This document shows, piece by piece, positions 43,130-52,059 of a stretch of DNA of 63,728 bases. The notes below the pieces were generated by a model. That model was given only the letters and a program-made list of their open reading frames with translations, had not been told where the DNA came from and did not search any database. This stretch comes from Thalassolituus sp. (GTDB taxonomy: Bacteria > Pseudomonadota > Gammaproteobacteria > Pseudomonadales > Oceanobacteraceae). The DNA lies in assembly GCA_006212115.1 (NCBI GenBank), contig PDUK01000005.1, forward strand, positions 1 through 63,728, read 5' to 3'. Positions within the stretch are counted from its first letter, which is position 1. Each line of letters begins with the position of its first letter. The translations under genes and the position numbers were made by a program.

Positions 43130-45790
43130 ATGATAAACATCAACCTGAAGTCTCTGGTCGACAAAATGTCGCCCTATATGCGGGACTCACTCGAAGGCGC
43201 GGCGGGCCTGTGTCTTGCGCATAGCCAATACAATGTCGAGCTTGAGCACTGGCTGCTGAAGCTGCTGGACATCTCTGATACCGATTTTGTCACTCTGCTT
43301 GAAAAGCATGAGGTCAATCCGGGTGCTGTAGCAAAACAGCTAGCGGGAACGATCTCACGCTTTCGTTCAGGTAGTAGCCGTCCGGCAGCCTTGGCTCCGA
43401 GTATTGTTGAAGCGGCGAAAAACGCCTGGATGCTTGCCTCTGTGGATTATGGTCATCCAACCGTTAGCTCTGGTCACCTCCTTGCGGCCTTGTTGCTGGA
43501 AGACAGCACACGCCGACAACTGTTAGAAAGCTGCTCAGAGCTGAAAGACATAGCGCCAGAGTCTATCCGCGAAACAGCACGGGCTATTTTTGGCACCACA
43601 GGTGAAACAGATTCTCTGGTACGTGGCAATGAGCCCGGTGCGGAAGCGGGAGCTGCAGGTCCTGTTTCAGCCTCGAAGACTCCAGCTTTGGACAAGTACA
43701 CAGTCAACCTGACCGAGCGTGCGCAAAACGGGCAGATTGATCCAGTCTTGGGGCGTGACGAAGAAATCCGCCAATGCATCGATATTCTGACTCGTCGCCG
43801 CCAGAACAACCCAATCATGACAGGTGAAGCCGGTGTGGGTAAAACCGCTGTCGTTGAAGGCTTTGCATTGCGTATCGCAGAAGGTGACGTGCCTGACCCG
43901 CTAAAGGGCGTTGCAGTGCGTACGCTGGATCTTGGCCTGCTTCAGGCGGGTGCGAGTGTGAAAGGCGAATTTGAAAATCGTCTTAAGTCGGTTATTGAAG
44001 AAGTACGTGCGTCCGTCACACCTATCATCTTATTTATCGACGAAGCACACACTATGATTGGGGCGGGCGGTAAAGAAGGACAAGGTGATGCCGCTAACCT
44101 GCTGAAACCAGCATTGGCACGTGGCGAGCTACGTACCATTGCGGCGACGACTTGGGCCGAATACAAAAAGTACTTCGAACGCGACCCAGCACTGACGCGA
44201 CGCTTCCAGGTGGTGAAAGTTGAAGAGCCGTCTGAAGAAAAAGCCATCGACATGATGCGCGGCATTGCCCAGTCACTGCAGGATCATCACAAAGTCAGGA
44301 TTCTTGATGAAGCCATCATCGCTTCCGTAACTTTGTCTCATCGTTATATTCCAGCTCGTCAATTGCCAGACAAATCAGTGAGCCTGCTGGACACGGCTTG
44401 CGCGCGCGTGGCACTGAGTCAGTCAGCGACTCCGGGTGCAATTGAAGATGCACAGCGCCGCATCCAGCGCGCAGAGACCACCATTGGCAAGCTTGAGCGT
44501 GAAGCCGCTGCGACTGGCGAGCACACAGAGCGCCTGGCAGCCTTGTACGAAGAGAAACAAAGCGCCGAAACACTGCTTGCTGAGTTAACCAGTCAGTACG
44601 AGAAAGAAACAGCACTGATCACTCAGATCCGCGAGTGTCGCGATAAAATTGATCAGAATTTTATGGCTGCTGCGGATAGTAAACTTTCCGACGGTGAAGC
44701 TGACGAGCTTAAAACACAGCTCAAAGCACTCACAGCCGAGCTCGCGGGTATCCAGGGCGACGCGCCGTTGATGCAAGCAAATGTTGATGAACAAGCTATT
44801 GCCGAAGTGATTGCAAACTGGACGGGGATTCCGGTTGGTAAAATGGTCAGCGATCAGATCAGTGCAGTACAGACATTGGGCGACCGACTGGGACAGCGTG
44901 TGATTGGTCAGCCTCATGCGCTGGAAGCAATTGCTCAGGTTATTCGTACTTCACGTGCGGGTCTTACAGATCCACGTAAGCCAATGGGTGTTTTCCTGTT
45001 CTGTGGTACGTCGGGTGTGGGTAAAACAGAAACGGCCCTAGCACTGGCGGACGAGTTGTTTGGTGGTGAGCAGAACATTACCACCATCAACATGTCTGAG
45101 TTCAAAGAAGAGCACAAAGTCTCCATGCTGCTGGGTTCACCTCCGGGCTATGTTGGCTACGGTGAAGGTGGCGTACTGACCGAAGCTGCGCGTCGTAAGC
45201 CGTATTCCGTTATCCTGCTGGACGAAATGGAAAAGGCACACCCAGGTGTGCAGGACATCTTCTACAACCTGTTCGACAAAGGCACGATCAAAGACGGTGA
45301 AGGTCGGGACATCGACTTTAAAAACACCATCATCATCATGACCTCGAACGCTGGTGAAGATGCAATCCGTGCGATCTTTAATCAGGTTGAAGAAAAACCA
45401 GAGCCAGAAGTCCTGCTCGATAACATTCGTCCTCACCTGTTGCAGCACTTCAAGCCTGCATTCATGGGTCGTGCGAACACCATCGCATATTACCCACTGG
45501 ATGACGAAAACCTGATGAAAATTGCCGCGATCAATATGCGTCGTATCGAGAAACGCCTCACCGAAAAATACGGTGCAGAATTCAGCTACGACGAAGATGT
45601 GTTGATCAATATCGTTGCTCGTTGTCAGGAGTCTGATACGGGCGCACGTAACATCGAAACCATCCTGAATCGCACTGTCCTGCCAGCATTGGCGTCGGAG
45701 TGCTTGTCGAAGATGGCCGAAGGAGAAGAAGTTACGAAGGTGCACATTGGTGCTACTGAAGAAGGTGACTTTACTTACCAGGTAAGCTGA
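43130..45790 (+). CDS. clpV: T6SS sheath-recycling ATPase TssH (ClpV)
   Basis: An 886-residue AAA+ unfoldase that disassembles contracted sheaths. A ClpV-type N-domain is followed by AAA1 with GEAGVGKTAVVEG and FIDEAHTMIG, a coiled-coil middle domain of about 120 residues, and AAA2 with GTSGVGKTETALALADELFG and LLDEMEKAHP. The residues after AAA1 (SLLDTACARVALSQSATPGA) are typical of ClpV rather than ClpB. It is the last gene of the operon and is followed by a terminator. Confidence 0.97.
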   Translation: MININLKSLVDKMSPYMRDSLEGAAGLCLAHSQYNVELEHWLLKLLDISDTDFVTLLEKHEVNPGAVAKQLAGTISRFRSGSSRPAALAPSIVEAAKNAWMLASVDYGHPTVSSGHLLAALLLEDSTRRQLLESCSELKDIAPESIRETARAIFGTTGETDSLVRGNEPGAEAGAAGPVSASKTPALDKYTVNLTERAQNGQIDPVLGRDEEIRQCIDILTRRRQNNPIMTGEAGVGKTAVVEGFALRIAEGDVPDPLKGVAVRTLDLGLLQAGASVKGEFENRLKSVIEEVRASVTPIILFIDEAHTMIGAGGKEGQGDAANLLKPALARGELRTIAATTWAEYKKYFERDPALTRRFQVVKVEEPSEEKAIDMMRGIAQSLQDHHKVRILDEAIIASVTLSHRYIPARQLPDKSVSLLDTACARVALSQSATPGAIEDAQRRIQRAETTIGKLEREAAATGEHTERLAALYEEKQSAETLLAELTSQYEKETALITQIRECRDKIDQNFMAAADSKLSDGEADELKTQLKALTAELAGIQGDAPLMQANVDEQAIAEVIANWTGIPVGKMVSDQISAVQTLGDRLGQRVIGQPHALEAIAQVIRTSRAGLTDPRKPMGVFLFCGTSGVGKTETALALADELFGGEQNITTINMSEFKEEHKVSMLLGSPPGYVGYGEGGVLTEAARRKPYSVILLDEMEKAHPGVQDIFYNLFDKGTIKDGEGRDIDFKNTIIIMTSNAGEDAIRAIFNQVEEKPEPEVLLDNIRPHLLQHFKPAFMGRANTIAYYPLDDENLMKIAAINMRRIEKRLTEKYGAEFSYDEDVLINIVARCQESDTGARNIETILNRTVLPALASECLSKMAEGEEVTKVHIGATEEGDFTYQVS

Positions 45791-45805
45791 TTATCGGGTA
45801 GGAAC

Positions 45806-45833
45806 AAAAAACGGGGCAGAAGCCCCGTTTTTT
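45806..45833. terminator. Bidirectional terminator after clpV
   Basis: A stem ACGGGGC/GCCCCGT with loop AGAA is flanked by A-runs and T-runs on both sides. It ends the T6SS operon and also lies downstream of the opposing gene ending at 45907. Confidence 0.92.
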
Positions 45834-45906
45834 CTATTTTAAGACTCTAAACTTATACGGCTTAGGGTCCTTTATACTAGTGTGAAAGTTCGCATTAAGA
45901 GTGCTA

Positions 45907-47247
45907 TCACCACGCCAAGTCACTGCTCTCTGCAACAGCTTCAACAGAACCGGAAGTCGGCATATAGTCATCTAGCAGTGCCTGAGGCGAATCGGTAGTC
46001 TGAACTTTATCTTCGGTAGTACGGTAGAGGTCGACCTTATCTTGGATTGCTGGGGGGTACGCAGAGAAACTTGCTCCGCCCCAGCCATCGTTTTCATACA
46101 TAAATAGGTTCCAGTTAGTACCAGTAACTTCTGTAGTTTTAGCGATATAAGTGTTCAATGAGTCATTCGTGATCTCTTTAGAAGCTCGAAGTACCTTACC
46201 TTCAAATTCATTACCAATACCACGGAAGCGTATCAGGAGATCAGTTGATCCAACAGCAACAACAGACACAACAACATTTCCAGCTCCAGTAGCGGTACCA
46301 CCGAAATTTGATGTCTGATAATAGGTCACTTCACTACCAATCTTCGATGTGTCGAGATCTGCAACAGTCGTAGCCTCTGGAGTATCAATGAATGCCTGCA
46401 TATCGCTCTTCAAGTCAACTATACGTTGCTCAACTGCTAGGCCTAATTCTTCCGATACAGCTTCAAAGTAGTTAATCTCGTGAAGTACATCTTCAGCGTG
46501 AACAAGCTTCGATGCATGACGATCGACGCTGTTAAAGTTATTCAGTTTCGAATCGATATCTTGACTGATCTTTGTTAGTTTCTCGCTTCCTTTGTCTTTA
46601 AGCTTTTCAGCCAGAAGATCCTTCATTGGCTGGTTTTCAGGGAAAGACTTCAGAGCCTGCTCGAGACTATAGGTGATTTCGTGAGCTGGCCAATTGATTA
46701 CACTGAAAGTATTTACAAGATTTTCAGTAATCTCACCCATTGAAATTGCATAAACCATATTGTTATCAACAACGGTGATGATGTCACCCATTTCGACATT
46801 CGTTAGTTGAATTCGAAACAGGTTTTCAGCAATCTGCTCTGCATTGAACTCAAGGGCTTTAACAAAATCCGGATTTGATATCGCAGCGGATTGTGCAAAA
46901 AATCTTGGGGCAAGTCGTTGGAGATCAACGACATTGTCGATGTTGATAACTATTTCAATTCCGTCAATATCCGATGCTTCTGAAACTGGGATATGGGATA
47001 CATCAGCGAGTTTGTTAAGACCTAATTCTCCTCGAACAATATACTGTTCAATAGGATAAATTTCATCGTTAGCAGTGCGGATATAATAACCAACAGAACT
47101 TGGTGTTTCTACTACATTTGCAAGGCGGGATTGAGAGGCCATTCCGTTTACTCCATTTTTCTCTTCTGCAAAAGATGTTGAAGACTGCACCCCAAATACA
47201 CTGATAAATATCAATGATCTAGTGAACATTCTTAATTTTCTATCCAT
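45907..47247 (-). CDS. Exported protein of unknown function in T6SS island
   Basis: A 446-residue protein with a signal peptide at residues 1-27 (RSLIFISVFGVQSSTSFAEE). The mature part has an acidic N-terminal half and a helical middle (LAEKLKDKGSEKLTKISQDI). The C-terminal half contains YYQTSNFGGTATGAG and MYENDGWGGASFSAYPP, which resemble small glycine/aromatic beta motifs such as those of crystallin-like folds, though I cannot confirm a family. It lies alone, convergent with clpV. Its codon use looks more AT-rich than the tss genes. The remaining 47248-47467 is AT-rich upstream sequence without a gene. Confidence 0.75.
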   Translation of the reverse strand: MDRKLRMFTRSLIFISVFGVQSSTSFAEEKNGVNGMASQSRLANVVETPSSVGYYIRTANDEIYPIEQYIVRGELGLNKLADVSHIPVSEASDIDGIEIVINIDNVVDLQRLAPRFFAQSAAISNPDFVKALEFNAEQIAENLFRIQLTNVEMGDIITVVDNNMVYAISMGEITENLVNTFSVINWPAHEITYSLEQALKSFPENQPMKDLLAEKLKDKGSEKLTKISQDIDSKLNNFNSVDRHASKLVHAEDVLHEINYFEAVSEELGLAVEQRIVDLKSDMQAFIDTPEATTVADLDTSKIGSEVTYYQTSNFGGTATGAGNVVVSVVAVGSTDLLIRFRGIGNEFEGKVLRASKEITNDSLNTYIAKTTEVTGTNWNLFMYENDGWGGASFSAYPPAIQDKVDLYRTTEDKVQTTDSPQALLDDYMPTSGSVEAVAESSDLAW

Positions 47248-47467
47248 AGTCTACTTTACTACAAATAATTACTTTTAAACCGATGGCACAAGTAATGGAA
47301 TGCATTTTCTATCTGAAGACAATGTCTGTCTAGGTTAGCTAGTTTTTTACTTCCATATATTATGCTACGTCCGTGCCTAGATTGTAGGCGGGCCTGTCAT
47401 ACAAAAAGCAGGGCAGGTCTGACAAGAATGCCATATCTACAGTATGTGTCTAGCTTTTTTACACTTT

Positions 47468-47869
47468 TTATAGTCGTTTTCTATTCTTTTTTGCATGCCA
47501 CTTACATCTGGATTCGAAGGTGTTTTCATCAATTCCTAATCGGGTTGGATTATCACTTATTTCGCATGTGATCATCCAGCTGATACTGTGAACTCGGCTT
47601 TGCTATGTCTGATTCTTTCTAGGAGTGATGTTTATGCCATTAACGCATATGTATAATTTTTGTATTGAATTGAACTACCCAGGAATGAAACTATAAGTTG
47701 GATTGGCGAGCGAAGATTGCACAGTGAAGCATCCATTACTATCTGTTTATGATTCGTCAATCCGTTTATCTAGAATCCTCTTTATTCCTGAATTGATAAC
47801 TGGCTTGCCATTGAGCGTAATCGTGCCAGATATTGCCGAAAATAAGCACGTTTTGTTATTCTTTGACAT
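47468..47869 (-). pseudogene. Decayed homologue of the 53.2-kb signal-peptide protein
   Basis: One minus-strand frame of 134 codons aligns along its whole length with the product of 53239-53712 but is cut by three in-frame stops (47747, 47675 and 47603). Paired segments are KTCLFSAISGTITLNGKPV with KICTFSPVKAKVTLNGSP, TDSNGCFTV with TDSNGEFTF, and TCEISDNPTRLG with NCELSDELRTHR, ending at CKW and CTW respectively. No frameshift is needed. The pseudogene lacks a signal peptide, so it began at MSKNNKTC or was truncated. The bases 47870-48080 hold no supported gene. Confidence 0.85.
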
Positions 47870-48080
47870 CGCGTTAGATCTATGCCTTTGGCCGCTGAAT
47901 TTTCAGTAGATTTATCACTAAAAAATCACGAAAGTGCTATGAGGTTTTGTTAGATTCCTCGAGAAATAATCTACTTTCTGTTGAAAACCCTAGCTTTATA
48001 TAATTGGAGTCGATGCGGATTTGGCAACGAAGTTTTCATAAACTTCAATGCTCGAGTTTTTAAGGTCATTTCTTTTTTTG

Positions 48081-48893
48081 CTAACGACCCTTCCACTCCA
48101 GGCAAATAACCTCAGGTGCCAATTTCAGATCTTCTGGTTTTGGACTTAGTGTTGGCAGATTGTATTCGTGATCGTTATTTACGCTAACTTTTATCGATTT
48201 AGTTATATTTTTAACCAACTTCGAAAACTCGGATATATCAAATATGGACTCGGACGCGTTTAAAGACTTTGGTGTCGACCTTACGATAGTGAATGAAGCC
48301 TCAATGTAAGTGTCGTGACCTATGGGGGTGCTAATTATTACATTTGTAGGACCGTCAACCAGAGGCTGAGAATCATAGTATAGCCAGTTTCGGCTATTGA
48401 CTCTTATTGTTTTACAATTCAGTGGACATAGATAGCTCGGCCATTCGTCAGAATTTATCTGAAATGAATCGACGTTGGGCTTTGGGTGCTTCTTTCCGAG
48501 AAATGAGTTGCATATTTCGCTATTAATTACTCTTCCAAAAACATCCTTGGTATAGATGCTCTCATTCACTGGAAGATCATTACACTTAACGAGTTCCACA
48601 AACATATTTACGTGGCCTTGATAAGATCTAAGTAATCCAGTAGTCGTGTACTTCCATGAACTTGAGTGGATGATCAGTGCAGAAACATCGCCGCGTTGCT
48701 GTATATCTTGGCTATAAACTAAATCAAAATTATGGGGAGTAGTATCTGGCTCCATTTCCCAACCTCTATCAGGAAAGGGCGGATTCGACTTCGGAGCCTG
48801 AAACGATATGTTTCCGAGTTCAAAGTACTTTGTGAAATTATTTAGATCTTTCCACTTGGGACCTCGTAATGATTTCATGGTCATCTTGTTCAC
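48081..48893 (-). CDS. Unknown protein, candidate T6SS immunity protein A
   Basis: A 270-residue protein without signal peptide or membrane segment. The start is GTG, which overlaps the stop of the upstream effector remnant (GTGA). Its layout resembles the products of 49946-50680 and 49175-49942: an N-terminal 'F...L.NISFQAPKSNPPFP' strand, a central 'VFGRVINSEICNSFLG' helix, then an 'NW.YYDS' strand and 'VIISTPIGHDTYIEASFTIV'. The similarity is remote and judged by eye. Position behind an effector 3' end suggests an immunity function, now orphaned. Other roles, such as an adaptor, cannot be excluded. Confidence 0.65.
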   Translation of the reverse strand: MNKMTMKSLRGPKWKDLNNFTKYFELGNISFQAPKSNPPFPDRGWEMEPDTTPHNFDLVYSQDIQQRGDVSALIIHSSSWKYTTTGLLRSYQGHVNMFVELVKCNDLPVNESIYTKDVFGRVINSEICNSFLGKKHPKPNVDSFQINSDEWPSYLCPLNCKTIRVNSRNWLYYDSQPLVDGPTNVIISTPIGHDTYIEASFTIVRSTPKSLNASESIFDISEFSKLVKNITKSIKVSVNNDHEYNLPTLSPKPEDLKLAPEVICLEWKGR

Positions 48894-49165
48894 GATATAA
48901 GCTTATGAATCTTCTTGCCAGCTTCTATGTATGGCTGGTCTTTTGTATGGAAGCCCTCATTTAATGAAGGTACCGAATTTATAGCAATATTGGGAGCTTT
49001 GGTTGCTATTGCAGCCGCAGAAAGTAAAGTTACAGCTAAACCGCCTGAAATACCATTTGTGACGACGGCTGCGCCAATCGGAGGGGTAGCGCATACCTAG
49101 ATAAAACCTACGATGGTATCAACCATGCTACTCACAACATCGCTGAAACTTTTACTGCTCACATG
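48890..49165 (-). pseudogene. 3' remnant of a lost effector gene
   Basis: An open minus-strand frame of 68 codons without a start runs from an in-frame TAG (49097-49099) to a TGA that overlaps the GTG of the next gene. It encodes a small-residue hydrophobic segment (AAVVTNGISGGLAVTLLSAA) and a polar helical tail (FHTKDQPYIEAGKKIHKLIS). Upstream of the TAG the same frame continues for 22 further coding-like codons (SFSDVVSSMVDTIVGF). The hydrophobic-segment-plus-tail layout resembles the C-terminus of the 445-residue putative effector at 50683-52020. Whether the TAG is a mutation or a fusion point is unclear. Confidence 0.65.
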
Positions 49166-49174
49166 TCAATAGTT

Positions 49175-49942
49175 CTAAGTGGATATGCCCATTGGACTAC
49201 GATGGTTAATATCGAGCCTGATTGAATTGATAATCGCATTCGCTTCCATAGATGCAGATCGGATAATATCTTCTTTTTCAGCCTCGGAGGCCTGCCTTAC
49301 AAGTTTGATAAGAAAGTTAAACGAGATCATCGTATCTTCTGATGCGGCAATGTAGAAGAGCAAGCGATCGGGTGACGGATTGTGTGCATATATAGGTCGG
49401 CCACCAACATCGATAACACTTACGTGTGGATCGATGGTCGGAGTGATCTCTTCGTCCGTATCATCGAAATCTATCCGGTACATGCCATCGATTTCAGTAA
49501 TTTCAACTTTTGCTAAAGTAGACGCTGACTCTCGACATTGGTTGATTACCCAAGCCTTTGTATTCTCGGGCACCATCAAGTGTTGAGGGGGGCAATCCCT
49601 GAGGTTTCTGGTCAACGCTGATGCACTGAAAAGCAGTTCCGCTGCGGGTTTCCGTAACCATCCTACAGGGCGAAGATGACAAGCACGCCTTAAAAAGGTC
49701 TGACTGAAATAAAGAGGATCTCCATCTTCAGGATCGGGGCTATAGTCAATAGCGCTTAAAGGATTAATATACGGTCGCTCATCTATATGGGTGTACCCGC
49801 GCAGATCAGCCTTTAAGGGAGCATTGCTTTTAGGACAATAGAAACTTAGTTTTGTTTTTAACAGGTGGATCTCGAAGAGTTCTTTGTCTCTTTCACTTAT
49901 TCTGAATGAGCTTCTTGTATAGAGCCCCAAACTCCTGTTCAC
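49175..49942 (-). CDS. Unknown protein, candidate immunity/accessory protein C
   Basis: A 255-residue soluble protein. It begins with GTG three bases after the preceding stop, with GGAGG inside the end of the upstream gene, so the pair is cotranscribed. The segment LKTKLSFYCPKSNAPL recalls NISFQAPKSNPPF of the 48081 product, and the C-terminal strand-helix order (RLLFYIAASEDTMISFNFLI, then a long helix) is shared with both neighbours. No known family is recognised. Its location behind a putative effector suggests immunity. Confidence 0.65.
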   Translation of the reverse strand: MNRSLGLYTRSSFRISERDKELFEIHLLKTKLSFYCPKSNAPLKADLRGYTHIDERPYINPLSAIDYSPDPEDGDPLYFSQTFLRRACHLRPVGWLRKPAAELLFSASALTRNLRDCPPQHLMVPENTKAWVINQCRESASTLAKVEITEIDGMYRIDFDDTDEEITPTIDPHVSVIDVGGRPIYAHNPSPDRLLFYIAASEDTMISFNFLIKLVRQASEAEKEDIIRSASMEANAIINSIRLDINHRSPMGIST

Positions 49943-49945
49943 ACG

Positions 49946-50680
49946 TTATACCTCCGCTTGTGCCTTATCTCGTAGCGACTTCTGTGAGAGGTGGAGTACA
50001 CAACGGTCCATAAAGTCATTCATGGTCTGGTGGGTAACTTCTTCAAGATTATGCTCGGGGCTGTAATACTTATAACCATCATGCCTCTGTAAACTGAAAT
50101 CCATAAGTAAGAAATGATTCTTACTGACGGGCGTGGCAAAAAGATATTCCGGCTCTTCATGATGGTACTCGGATTTTGCTACGCACCAGTAAGTTGAGTT
50201 GAACTCTTGATAATGAAGATCTTCACTTTTTACTGGGTAGATATGATCCGCAGATCCCAGGCTACCTAGCTTAGCTCCTTCATTATTCCAAGCCCATGCA
50301 TCGTGACAGAATTTGATTATTTCGATTTCCAGATCATTCCTATCAAAAAAATTTATTTTAGGGTGAAGGGATTCGGGTAGATAAATAAGGGTGACATTAA
50401 CTAAGGTGCTGCCTATCGAGCTTCCTCTATAGCCTTTGTGTGCCCATCCTCTTTCATAGATGCGAAGTGCATATATGTTATCTTTTGGATCCATAAAACT
50501 CGTCAGATCATATATGTCGGCATCTTTCGGGAATACCGATATAGGAAACATTGCGGTATGTTTTACGTCAGGCAATGACAGAGTATTCGAAGACAGGTCG
50601 ACCACAACATCGCTGAAGCGTTTAATCTCTGGGTGGGAAAGGTCTGAGTCCGAGCCAAGGAGGCTTTTCAGGATATTCAT
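49946..50680 (-). CDS. Unknown protein, candidate immunity protein B
   Basis: A 244-residue soluble protein starting two bases after the stop of the 445-residue putative effector. Its order of elements (FSDVVVDLSSNTLSLP, a Trp-rich GWAHKGYRG turn, LEIEIIKFCHDAWAWNNEG, YWCVAKSEYHHEEPEYLFAT and a final helix) parallels the 48081 product. Tight coupling to a putative toxin gene is the usual arrangement for cognate immunity. Without a signal peptide it would protect in the cytoplasm or at the inner membrane surface. Confidence 0.65.
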   Translation of the reverse strand: MNILKSLLGSDSDLSHPEIKRFSDVVVDLSSNTLSLPDVKHTAMFPISVFPKDADIYDLTSFMDPKDNIYALRIYERGWAHKGYRGSSIGSTLVNVTLIYLPESLHPKINFFDRNDLEIEIIKFCHDAWAWNNEGAKLGSLGSADHIYPVKSEDLHYQEFNSTYWCVAKSEYHHEEPEYLFATPVSKNHFLLMDFSLQRHDGYKYYSPEHNLEEVTHQTMNDFMDRCVLHLSQKSLRDKAQAEV

Positions 50681-50682
50681 TA

Positions 50683-52020
50683 TTAACTCTTCAGCTTCAT
50701 CTTGATGACATCGTAAAAGGTCTTGGCGAGGCTACCTGAGGCTTTCTCGGCGGTCAGGTTGAGCTCTGCTACTGTCATGTGGGGATTGAGATGAGGGTTG
50801 AAAGCCTCGTTCGTGAGCCCGTTAGCACTGATGTTACGTGCCATATGAGCAGTCTGGATCCCTTTATGCACTGATATTATGCCGCCAATAGCCAATGCTG
50901 CAATCCCAAAACCTGTGGCGGGTAAAGTTAACGCGACTCCCCCAATTCCCATTGTTGCTACACCGGATACACTCGATGCCATGTTCACTAAGTCCTGGCG
51001 TCTTTCTCTGTGAAGCAGTATACCCTCGTCTCTATGACCCATAGCCTCTAGTTGCTGTTTCAGGCTGTCGCCAGACATAAGTTGAGCTTCACGGCTCTTC
51101 TGGTCATGAGGGTGAATTTTTATAACATTGCTATGCAACTGAATGTTTGTTGATCTTATTGCAGGCAGAACATCAGCCACTGGCGAAGTAGGGGCCATAA
51201 AGATAACCGTATGATTGCTTAAATTCGTCTGCTTTATACCATTAATCGCTTTATGAAATACGTCGATCCCTGATCCGTGGATAACCCAGGAAATTTTCTT
51301 CTTTTCTTCTGTAGCTTTTTTTAATGCGTATTGCAGTCTTGCTGATGCAATCTCCAGAGTTGTGGTTTTTTGAGCTGGTGTCTTCCACTGTGTTGAACCA
51401 CTCAATAGATAGGGTGGGTTGTAGAATATGGAATAGTTATCGATTTTCGTGTGTGCATCTTTATTAGAATAAGCATTTACGAGCATCGGAGGTATTATCT
51501 TTTCCGCCGCCTGTGGTAGATTTTCGCATAGCCCGTTAACTGCGGCGTACTCATTATTCAAGTGTCTGCATACTTTATTTTTCACATTCCATTTGTTTGA
51601 ACGATCTCTCTTTACATCGTAAATACCGGGGTCAGAGCCCTTTGAGAAATCAGCAAGATCAACATCTGTGATGTAGACACCGGGAGTCTTTGCTTCACCA
51701 CTTGCATACTGAAATATCTTATACTTGATCTTTGCTCTTCCGATGATGCCCATATGTTCTTTTGGATTGGCAACATTGGTAAAGGAATCTATACCACCGG
51801 CTGTAGCACGAAGTTGTTTGATTCGTGAGAATGCCTCGTCAAGATCTGCCTGGCTATCAAATCCGGAGAATTTACGGATAAGATCAGATTTTATGAAAAT
51901 GGCACGCCCCACGCGGCCATCGGTATCCTTATCCAGTAAAACATATTGGTTACCCGCTTTTTGTATTCCTTTGCTGAAGCCGGCATTTTTTGCTGCATTG
52001 TTAAGTGTCGCGCTATTCAT
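50683..52020 (-). CDS. Putative T6SS effector, unknown activity
   Basis: A 445-residue protein between the lipase gene and candidate immunity genes. There is no signal peptide. Residues 240-300 alternate strands and helices (KISWVIHGSGIDVFHKAING, HTVIFMAPTSPVADVLPAIR) in a Rossmann-like rhythm. Residues 356-383 form one Gly/Ala-rich hydrophobic segment, and a polar helical tail follows. No catalytic motif of a known toxin family is evident; HGSG is not a GxSxG box. AAGGA precedes the ATG at good distance. Location and structure make it a candidate secreted toxin, but this is inference. Confidence 0.7.
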   Translation of the reverse strand: MNSATLNNAAKNAGFSKGIQKAGNQYVLLDKDTDGRVGRAIFIKSDLIRKFSGFDSQADLDEAFSRIKQLRATAGGIDSFTNVANPKEHMGIIGRAKIKYKIFQYASGEAKTPGVYITDVDLADFSKGSDPGIYDVKRDRSNKWNVKNKVCRHLNNEYAAVNGLCENLPQAAEKIIPPMLVNAYSNKDAHTKIDNYSIFYNPPYLLSGSTQWKTPAQKTTTLEIASARLQYALKKATEEKKKISWVIHGSGIDVFHKAINGIKQTNLSNHTVIFMAPTSPVADVLPAIRSTNIQLHSNVIKIHPHDQKSREAQLMSGDSLKQQLEAMGHRDEGILLHRERRQDLVNMASSVSGVATMGIGGVALTLPATGFGIAALAIGGIISVHKGIQTAHMARNISANGLTNEAFNPHLNPHMTVAELNLTAEKASGSLAKTFYDVIKMKLKS

Positions 52021-52059
52021 ATCGTTCCTTGAGAATAAAATTACATGTTTATCTGGCTA

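Noticed and set aside
45137-45745. Minus-strand frame of 202 codons inside clpV
   Set aside because: It is a shadow of the clpV AAA2 coding sequence.
47703-47909. Plus-strand open frame of 68 codons
   Set aside because: It is the complementary shadow of the decayed homologue on the minus strand.
47900-48070. Minus-strand frame of about 31 codons downstream of the 48081 gene
   Set aside because: It is short and basic and has no similarity or ribosome site that could be defended.
48915-49100. Plus-strand open frame of 61 codons
   Set aside because: It is the shadow of the effector remnant, whose minus-strand frame ends in a GTGA overlap with the next gene.
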